A stretch of 10,355 nucleotides of DNA from Nitrosopumilaceae archaeon (GTDB taxonomy: Archaea; Thermoproteota; Nitrososphaeria; Nitrososphaerales; Nitrosopumilaceae), in the NCBI GenBank assembly GCA_030697975.1, contig JAUYOQ010000235.1, forward strand, positions 1 through 10,355. The letters run 5' to 3'. Of this stretch, positions 5,750 through 10,355 are shown piece by piece. Position 1 is the first letter of the stretch, and every line of letters begins with the position of its first letter. The notes beneath the pieces were generated by a model, which had not been told where the DNA came from, ran no database searches, and worked only from the letters and a program-made list of their open reading frames with translations. The position numbers and the translations under genes were made by a program.

Positions 5750-7867
5750 CTATGATTTGATGATTTTTCCCCATTGTGCTAAAGCAGATGCAACAGCTGC
5801 CCATGTTCTAATGTCATCATAAACTGGTACACCTTTTTGTTCAATTAGTGCAGATATTTTTTGTGTGTATGGTCCACCATTTGCACCAACAATAACTGGT
5901 TTCTTTCTTTGATTTGAAAACTCTGCTAAATAATCAATTATCGTTTCTTCTAATGGATCATCTTGAAATACAAACCACGGCATGATAATGTCTACGTTTG
6001 GATCGTCCATAAAGGATTGAATTGTAAACCTATAGTCGTCTGCGTTTGCGCCACCTGTTACATCTGCAGGATTTCCCTTTCCTACAACATATGTTGGTGG
6101 AAAGTGTTCAACCATTTTCTTTCTTGTGTCTTCTGTTACTTTTGCAAGTGAAAGACCAAGTCTTTCAAAGTGATCAATTGCACCAATCATAGGTCCTGCC
6201 CCATTGCTGCACAGTGCAGCTCGGTTCCCCTTTGCTGCAGGTTGCCATGCAAGGGCTTTTGTCACGCCTGCAAGTTCCTGATAGCTGTCAACTGAAATTA
6301 TTCCTGCCTGCTTGAATGCCCCCATAATTATTGCATTAGAGCCTCCAAGTGAGCCAGTGTGAGATGCTGCCTGCTTTGCTCCCGCCTCAGATCTTCCACT
6401 CTTCCAAATAACAATTGGTTTTTTCTTTTCTGCCATAACGCGCTTTGCGGTGTTGACAAACTTTCTGCCATCGCCAAAGCCTTCCACATATAGTGCAATT
6501 ACTTTGGTTTGTGGGTCATCTGCCAAATACCAAATCATGTCTGCCTCGTCTACATCTGACCTGTTGCCATAGCTAACCATCTTTGATAATCCAAAGGAAT
6601 CTGCAGTTTCTAAGAAGCTGATTCCCATGGTACCGCTTTGAGACAATAGTGCTACTGGTCCTAGTTTTGCCCTAACCATTCGTGCTTGACCTTGAAACGC
6701 ACAGTCAAGACGGTTTGCTGCATTAAACATGCCAATACAGTTTGGACCAATTATTCTGATTTCGTATTTTTCTGATAATCGTTTAATTTCTGCCTCATAT
6801 GCTGCTCTTTCGCCGCCAAGCTCTTTTCCTCCACCCGATACAATTACTACACTGTGTATGCCTTTCTTTGCACATTCTTCTAGTATTGGTGGAGTAACGG
6901 ATAGATCAACACAAACAACAACAAGATCCACTTTTTCTGGTATTGCAGATATTGATGGATAGCATTTGATTCCTAAAATTTCTTCTTGTTTTGGATTTAT
7001 TGGAAATACTTTACCCTTGTAATCATGTTTTGCTAGACTGTCAAGAACCGAGTTACCTATCTTTCCTGGAGTAGCTGATGCGCCAACGAGTGCAACTGAT
7101 TGAGGCGTAAAGAACATTTCCATATTCTTTGAGTTTGGCTGTGCTTTTGAGATGGCGTCTTTTTTTATCTCTTTTCTTAGTATTATTTTTGCGTCAACTA
7201 CTGCATAAGATTTTGGATAAACAACAATTGGATTGAAATCTATACTGTCAAAGTGTGATGCATTGTCTACACCAAGCTTGCCAATTTGAACAAGGGCTTT
7301 TGATAACATGTTAATGTCAATTGGTTCGCTTCCACGGAAGCCTTTTAGCATTTTAGAGCCCTTTAGCTCATCTAACATTGATTTTGCGTCAGATGTTGTT
7401 ATTGGCAACATTCTAAACGCAACATCGCGGAAAACTTCGGTAAGAACACCTCCTATTCCTACCATTATTACTGGTCCAAATTGAGGATCATTTTGTAAAC
7501 CTACGATAAGTTCTGTGCCTTTTGGCACCATCTTTTCAAGCAGTATTCCTTTTAGCTGAACACCTTTTTTCTTTGAAAGGCGTTTGTACATATCATTGAA
7601 TGTTTTTTTGACATCGTTTACATTGTCAAGACCAACCTTGACACCCCCAACATCTGTTTTATGTAGAATTTGTGGCGAAACAACTTTCATTACTAGTGGA
7701 AAGTCTAGTTTTTTTGCAGCCTTTGCCGCTTGATCTGCTGAATTAACCAAAGTATATCCTGGAACCTTTATTCCATAACTTTTTAGAATTGATTTTGCAA
7801 CTTCTTCAGTTATGACTTTATGATCTGTTTTGATTGTCTCATCAAAAAATTTTTTGACAGAATTCAT
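5750..7867 (-). CDS. Acyl-CoA synthetase (ADP-forming), probable 3-hydroxypropionate-CoA ligase
   Basis: From the ATG at 7867 this encodes 705 residues. The enzyme makes an acyl-CoA from acid, CoA and ATP, yielding ADP and phosphate; in the thaumarchaeal HP/HB cycle this replaces the AMP-forming enzymes of Sulfolobales. Domain order is an ATP-grasp (beta-type) half at about 15-235, including SPQILHKTDVGGVKVGL with a conserved His (H69). The CoA-binding Rossmann domain follows (SVALVGASATPGKIGNSVL, about 257-275), then CoA-ligase regions with GPNCIGMFN and LLSQSGTMG. The phosphohistidine motif is ASHTGSLGG with H503. In characterised ADP-forming acyl-CoA synthetases these two histidines relay phosphate. 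A TTG at 7888 would add seven residues but lies only about 11 bp from the TATA box, so ATG 7867 is preferred. The adjacent crotonase favours 3-hydroxypropionate over 4-hydroxybutyrate as substrate. Confidence 0.92.
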   Translation of the reverse strand: MNSVKKFFDETIKTDHKVITEEVAKSILKSYGIKVPGYTLVNSADQAAKAAKKLDFPLVMKVVSPQILHKTDVGGVKVGLDNVNDVKKTFNDMYKRLSKKKGVQLKGILLEKMVPKGTELIVGLQNDPQFGPVIMVGIGGVLTEVFRDVAFRMLPITTSDAKSMLDELKGSKMLKGFRGSEPIDINMLSKALVQIGKLGVDNASHFDSIDFNPIVVYPKSYAVVDAKIILRKEIKKDAISKAQPNSKNMEMFFTPQSVALVGASATPGKIGNSVLDSLAKHDYKGKVFPINPKQEEILGIKCYPSISAIPEKVDLVVVCVDLSVTPPILEECAKKGIHSVVIVSGGGKELGGERAAYEAEIKRLSEKYEIRIIGPNCIGMFNAANRLDCAFQGQARMVRAKLGPVALLSQSGTMGISFLETADSFGLSKMVSYGNRSDVDEADMIWYLADDPQTKVIALYVEGFGDGRKFVNTAKRVMAEKKKPIVIWKSGRSEAGAKQAASHTGSLGGSNAIIMGAFKQAGIISVDSYQELAGVTKALAWQPAAKGNRAALCSNGAGPMIGAIDHFERLGLSLAKVTEDTRKKMVEHFPPTYVVGKGNPADVTGGANADDYRFTIQSFMDDPNVDIIMPWFVFQDDPLEETIIDYLAEFSNQRKKPVIVGANGGPYTQKISALIEQKGVPVYDDIRTWAAVASALAQWGKIIKS

Positions 7868-7895
7868 AAGTCGATCGAACAAAATCAAATTCAGT

Positions 7896-7909
7896 ATATT
7901 AAAGTTCCA
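7896..7909 (-). promoter_or_regulatory. BRE/TATA element of the acyl-CoA synthetase gene
   Basis: The minus strand reads TGGAACTTTAATAT, a TATA-like core with an upstream GGAAC. Its core centre is about 32 bp before the ATG at 7867, implying a start of transcription within a few bases of that ATG. The same TGGAAC-T-rich-AATAT string recurs before the gene at 8147-8359. Confidence 0.5.
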
Positions 7910-7940
7910 CTGCGACCAAAGTTTAGTAAATATTTTTTAA

Positions 7941-8087
7941 TTATTCTTCTACAATTAGCTTGACTTTAGCCCCAAGATCTTCTGATAATTCTTTTACATC
8001 TTGTTCTATTCCATCGATAAAATCAAGTGTGTTTTCAGCTTCAAGCTGGTGCTCTTGGACCCATTCCCTTAGGGGTTTTTGTGACAA
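7941..8087 (-). CDS. Small acidic protein (48 residues), function unknown
   Basis: A TTG start at 8087 gives MSQKPLREWVQEHQLEAENT and onward to LGAKVKLIVEE. The frame is closed by a stop shortly upstream, with no ATG available; an ATT codon at about 8099 is a less likely start. The product is acidic and mostly helical (LDFIDGIEQDVKELSEDLG), with no membrane segment or cysteine. A TATA-like CTTTTTATCC lies about 30 bp ahead, fitting a leaderless TTG start. It fills the otherwise empty stretch between the acyl-CoA synthetase promoter and the next gene. Amino acid composition is protein-like rather than random, but conservation was not tested and no family is recognised. Confidence 0.5.
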   Translation of the reverse strand: MSQKPLREWVQEHQLEAENTLDFIDGIEQDVKELSEDLGAKVKLIVEE

Positions 8088-8111
8088 CCTTGATTTAATG
8101 AGGAAGTATTA

Positions 8112-8121
8112 GGATAAAAAG
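8112..8121 (-). promoter_or_regulatory. TATA-like or oligo-T element between two small genes
   Basis: The minus strand reads CTTTTTATCC. It lies about 30 bp before the TTG of the 48-residue gene, so it may be its TATA box. It also lies about 30 nt after the stop of the 70-residue gene, so the T run may instead end that transcript. The sequence does not decide between the two. Confidence 0.3.
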
Positions 8122-8146
8122 ATCATTTTTTCTGAAATAAGATTTT

Positions 8147-8359
8147 CTACCTGAATGCTTTCTCTTGGTTGTGTAGTCTAATGGCCAGTATGACAAACAT
8201 TGCTGAGCTTGAGATTAGCGTAATAGCTATGATCAATGAAAAGTATGGCATTTCATAGAAGATGTTGATTACCACATAAGAAACTCCAAATGTTGCCTCA
8301 GATATTGCCGCAATCAGCATCCAGTAAGCTTGTTTTGGATTTATCTTCTGTGCCATCAT
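8147..8359 (-). CDS. Small two-helix membrane protein, function unknown
   Basis: This encodes 70 residues. Two hydrophobic helices are visible at about 11-35 (AYWMLIAAISEATFGVSYVV and onward) and 39-61 (YFSLIIAITLISSSAMFVIL), with a short turn between them. The N-terminus (AQKINPKQ) and C-terminus (RLHNQEKAFR) are both basic, so both ends probably face the cytoplasm. The gene starts with two consecutive ATG codons (8359 and 8356). A TATA box lies about 27 bp ahead, inside a palindrome. Size and topology resemble small membrane proteins including some holins, but nothing shows that function. It lies between two other very small genes of the same strand, each with its own likely promoter. Family not recognised. 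Confidence 0.65.
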   Translation of the reverse strand: MMAQKINPKQAYWMLIAAISEATFGVSYVVINIFYEMPYFSLIIAITLISSSAMFVILAIRLHNQEKAFR

Positions 8360-8374
8360 TTGATGATCTGATCT

Positions 8375-8397
8375 TGGAACTAATATTAAAAGTTCCA
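8375..8397. promoter_or_regulatory. 23-bp palindrome enclosing the TATA box of the small membrane protein gene
   Basis: The arms TGGAACT (8375-8381) and AGTTCCA (8391-8397) are perfect inverted repeats around a 9-bp AT core (aatattaaa) that is itself the TATA box. Allowing a one-base bulge, the match extends to ATCT/AGAT on the outside. The core centre is 27 bp before the ATG at 8359. A dimeric regulator bound here would block TBP, so repression is the natural reading. Confidence 0.5.
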
Positions 8398-8411
8398 GAT
8401 GTGAAAGTCAG

Positions 8412-8450
8412 TCTGGTAGTAATTTAACAACCTACTATAATTCTACCAGA
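8412..8450. repeat. Inverted repeat spanning the stop codon of the 59-residue gene
   Basis: The arms TCTGGTAG (8412-8419) and CTACCAGA (8443-8450) are perfect complements separated by 23 bases. On the minus strand the structure would enclose the stop codon at 8424-8426. On the plus strand the second arm is followed by TTTT. It could be a mRNA 3'-end hairpin or a protein-binding site; no function is shown. Confidence 0.35.
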
Positions 8451-8603
8451 TTTTGGATAGAGTATAACAAACTCATCTGTTGATTTTGCCCCAATAATAT
8501 ATTGAAATCCTCCAAAATCGATTCTATATGTATGGGCATCTTTATGATTATAAAATATCATGAAAGGTTCCTCCTCGATTTTTTGGTTAGATTGCCAAGA
8601 CAT
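8424..8603 (-). CDS. Very small protein (59 or 45 residues), function unknown
   Basis: The ATG at 8603 gives 59 residues, starting MSWQSNQKIEEEPFMIFYNH. The later part (AHTYRIDFGGFQYIIGAKST, then DEFVILYPKSGRIIVGC) has alternating hydrophobics that suggest a compact beta-rich fold. A second in-frame ATG at 8561 gives 45 residues. It is preceded 8 nt upstream by a perfect Shine-Dalgarno sequence, whereas the first ATG has a TATA-like box about 26 bp ahead and would be leaderless. Both starts are therefore credible. The predicted beta part lies wholly in the shorter form. No family was recognised, and there is no signal peptide or membrane helix. It follows the 116-residue gene by 23 nt. Confidence 0.6.
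   Translation of the reverse strand: MSWQSNQKIEEEPFMIFYNHKDAHTYRIDFGGFQYIIGAKSTDEFVILYPKSGRIIVGC
8570..8576 (-). promoter_or_regulatory. Strong Shine-Dalgarno sequence inside the 59-residue reading frame
   Basis: The minus strand reads GAGGAGG, an excellent match to the archaeal anti-Shine-Dalgarno CCUCC, with 8 nt to the ATG at 8561. It is the strongest ribosome binding site noticed in the window, in a region where most starts have none. It supports translation of the 45-residue form. Confidence 0.55.
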
Positions 8604-8624
8604 GAACTATCAAATATTACAAGT

Positions 8625-8634
8625 GATTATTTAG
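8625..8634 (-). promoter_or_regulatory. TATA-like box of the 59-residue gene
   Basis: The minus strand reads CTAAATAATC, overlapping the stop codon of the upstream 116-residue gene. Its centre is about 26 bp before the ATG at 8603. Confidence 0.4.
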
Positions 8635-8977
8635 CTTTGCCGTTCTGTCTCGCATCTTCCAGCATTGCAAGAATCTGACCTTTGACAATGACATTGGTCT
8701 GTATTGTTTTTAGAATTTTGATTAGTTCATCCAGATCTATGATATCAAACATCTGGTTTCCGCCACCTTGCATTCGTTTGAGAATTCTGTATAGTTTGAT
8801 AGATACGTCCCCGTCTACATTTTGTGCAGATCCTACATGATCACAGATGGCATGGCCTAGTGTAACTTCGATCTCTTGTTCTTTTTCCTTGCGTTTGAAT
8901 GAAATGCCAAAATTATTCAATAAAACTTGATCCAGATTTAGTTTAACTTCAGAAGCCATTTTTGATTTGTTGTCCAT
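8627..8977 (-). CDS. Phage-like small protein of unknown function (116 residues)
   Basis: This encodes 116 residues and is soluble with charged ends. After a lysine/glutamate-rich start come EVTLGHAICDHV (about 37-48), a stretch KLYRILKRM, then IIDLDELIKILKTIQTNVIVKGQILAMLED to the end. The order TLG near the start, then a D-L-D-ELIKIL helix and a final VxGQxLxxLED resembles, from memory, small phage proteins of about 100 residues. This is impression, not a search result. ATG 8977 or ATG 8959 could be the start; TATA-like CATAAAAT at about 9004-9011 favours 8977. It follows the large discoidin-domain gene by 41 nt, so both may form one transcription unit. If the phage resemblance is real, it supports a proviral origin for the right end of the window. 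Confidence 0.6.
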   Translation of the reverse strand: MDNKSKMASEVKLNLDQVLLNNFGISFKRKEKEQEIEVTLGHAICDHVGSAQNVDGDVSIKLYRILKRMQGGGNQMFDIIDLDELIKILKTIQTNVIVKGQILAMLEDARQNGKAK

Positions 8978-9018
8978 TATGTTTCATAAGAAGTATTTTA
9001 GTCATTTTATGTGCAAGT

Positions 9019-10355
9019 CTAGTATCCCTGATCTGGCAGTGTCGCATCTGTGGCACTGATGTTCTTGTGAGTATGAATGGCATCATAGTCTCCTAGTTGT
9101 TCGGCAGTGCTAAACTTTCTGACAGTGATTTCATTTATCGATAATACTGACGCTGCCTGCTGAGATTCGACTCTGACAAATCTTGCATTTGCAACCTCAA
9201 ATCCATTGTATTTCCAGGTATCGTCTACGTAATCAGATACATTGCGGAGTCGCCTGTCTGTGAAAGTGATACCGTCTTTTGATGTTTTGATCTTGATTGT
9301 TGTTGCTGTAGTTGTTGTTCTGTCAAGATTAATCGCTACAGCCGAGATGGGCATGATTGCGTTCATGTCAACCTGCACCCATGGATTGTTTTCTGAGTTT
9401 GACCTCCAGATTGCAGTCGTTGGGTTTGCTGGGTCGTCTCTTACGTTTGTGGCAAGTAAAGTTTCAACAAATACTCCGGCTGAATTATCAATCTCGTATG
9501 GATTTCCTCCACCTGCTGGTGCGACAGAACCATGTTGTAAATGAGTTAGACCTGTTATAGAACCTGCAGTTAGTGTTTGATTCTGTGGACTTCCAGTAAA
9601 ATGTATTGTCCTAGCTGAATCTGTAAATACATTTAGTCTTAGATTTGTATCAGTAAATTCTAATCTATTATAATAAAGTGTACCAGCTACCAGTGAATTT
9701 ATTCGTGTACCTTCTGTTACTGCACCAGCTCCATTCTTGAAAAATGACTGAACACCACCAGCGGCGGCCTCTTGTGACATTCCAACCGCATCTTGACTGG
9801 CTGTTTGCATGTATCCAGTTCCTGCAGTTAGTCCGACAGGGAAAGTGGTTGCGTTATTTACTATAGATAGAATTTTAAATTCAAAATCATAAGTCCAGGT
9901 ACTGCCAAGTGTCTGACCTAGTGACTTGTGAACATAAGCTTCTTGGTCTGTGCCACCAGCATATTTGACCTTGTCAGGAGTTCCACTGTCAACAGTTACA
10001 TTAGTTAGAACTTGTGTCCACCCAGCATTTGTCGTATAGGTTTCTGTGACTGCTCCAGTTGCCAGACTGGAAGCGGTTGCTGTGGTTGGCTGTGTATAGT
10101 CAGCCAGTGTAGTTGAGAGTGGTACTACTGCCTTCTCTGCACTTGCTGAAAGCAGGACTGGAACTGGAACAGTCTCTGTGCCATTGTTTTTGTACCATGT
10201 TTTGTCTGTTTCATTCCAAAATGGCGTTGTGGCAGGCCATTTTGTAGTAGAATTCATCTGAGCTGTTGTACCACTAAGATGTGTTGTTTTGTTTAATCTG
10301 TCATCAGAGCCTGGTGTATCTTCCCATTTCTCATAAGGTTGGTTTGATGGCAGCT
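9019..10355 (-). CDS. Large modular protein with jelly-roll (LamG-like) and discoidin (F5/8 type C) domains, 5' partial
   Basis: The frame continues without a stop past the right edge, so the start lies outside; an ATG at 10257 is internal to a plausible reading that runs on through QPYEKWEDTPGSDDRLNKTT. Counting from that ATG, a Thr/Ala/Ser-rich segment covers about 28-75. A ConA-like jelly-roll lies at about 80-260, with WTYDFEFKI and YYNRLEFTDTNLRLNVFTDS as typical strands. A discoidin domain covers about 275-382 (TAIWRSNSENNPWVQVDMNA, then INEITVRKF). Such domains bind carbohydrates or surfaces. No C-terminal membrane anchor is present; a signal peptide would be outside the window. The low-cysteine, repeat-poor, beta-rich make-up fits a virion receptor-binding or tail protein, or a surface adhesin. 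G+C is higher (about 42% in sampled lines) than in the core genes (about 33%). Confidence 0.8.
   Translation of the reverse strand, partial: LPSNQPYEKWEDTPGSDDRLNKTTHLSGTTAQMNSTTKWPATTPFWNETDKTWYKNNGTETVPVPVLLSASAEKAVVPLSTTLADYTQPTTATASSLATGAVTETYTTNAGWTQVLTNVTVDSGTPDKVKYAGGTDQEAYVHKSLGQTLGSTWTYDFEFKILSIVNNATTFPVGLTAGTGYMQTASQDAVGMSQEAAAGGVQSFFKNGAGAVTEGTRINSLVAGTLYYNRLEFTDTNLRLNVFTDSARTIHFTGSPQNQTLTAGSITGLTHLQHGSVAPAGGGNPYEIDNSAGVFVETLLATNVRDDPANPTTAIWRSNSENNPWVQVDMNAIMPISAVAINLDRTTTTATTIKIKTSKDGITFTDRRLRNVSDYVDDTWKYNGFEVANARFVRVESQQAASVLSINEITVRKFSTAEQLGDYDAIHTHKNISATDATLPDQGY

Noticed and set aside
9242..9560. Two plus-strand frames opposite the discoidin-domain gene.
   Set aside because: They are antisense to a clear domain and have no start signals.
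1..10355. tRNA, rRNA, CRISPR array or insertion sequence.
   Set aside because: No T-arm-like GGTTCGAATCC, no regularly spaced repeats and no transposase or terminal inverted repeats were seen.

Overview
The window looks like a chromosome segment from an ammonia-oxidising thaumarchaeote (Nitrososphaerota, close to Nitrosopumilus, Nitrosarchaeum or Nitrosotenuis). The evidence is archaeal DnaG, the CTP-dependent riboflavin kinase family, RibL-type FAD synthetase and diphthine synthase, together with a crotonase directly behind an ADP-forming acyl-CoA synthetase. That last pair matches, from memory, Nmar_1308/Nmar_1309 of the thaumarchaeal 3-hydroxypropionate/4-hydroxybutyrate (HP/HB) carbon-fixation cycle. 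DNA in the core part is AT-rich (roughly one third G+C by hand count of a few lines). Many genes have a TATA-like box 25-30 bp upstream of the start codon and no ribosome binding site, as expected for leaderless archaeal transcripts.

Layout. Positions 1-765 (+) hold the 3' part of diphthine synthase fused to a C-terminal DUF357 helical domain. Positions 938-1366 (+) encode a small four-helix membrane protein. Positions 1492-1761 (-) encode a coiled-coil protein, divergent from the FAD synthetase gene ribL (1890-2507, +); a 17-bp palindrome lies between the two. ribL converges on ribK (2511-3194, -), which follows dnaG (3200-4339, -) by 5 nt. Further minus-strand genes are a HesB/IscA iron-sulfur carrier (4511-4861), the crotonase (4950-5711) and the ADP-forming acyl-CoA synthetase (5750-7867).

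From about 7.9 kb the character changes. There are three very small minus-strand genes (48, 70 and 59/45 codons), then a 116-residue protein of phage-like appearance. The window ends inside a larger, more G+C-rich gene with jelly-roll and discoidin (F5/8 type C) domains. This right part may be the edge of a provirus or a surface-protein island; no integrase or attachment site is visible.

How the genes work together. RibK makes FMN and RibL makes FAD, and both carry N-terminal winged-helix domains, so flavin synthesis and gene control may be coupled here. The synthetase and crotonase together would turn 3-hydroxypropionate into acryloyl-CoA, and the crotonase would also hydrate crotonyl-CoA later in the cycle. 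No tRNA, rRNA, CRISPR array or insertion sequence was seen. No intergenic stretch exceeds 300 bases once the small genes are counted.
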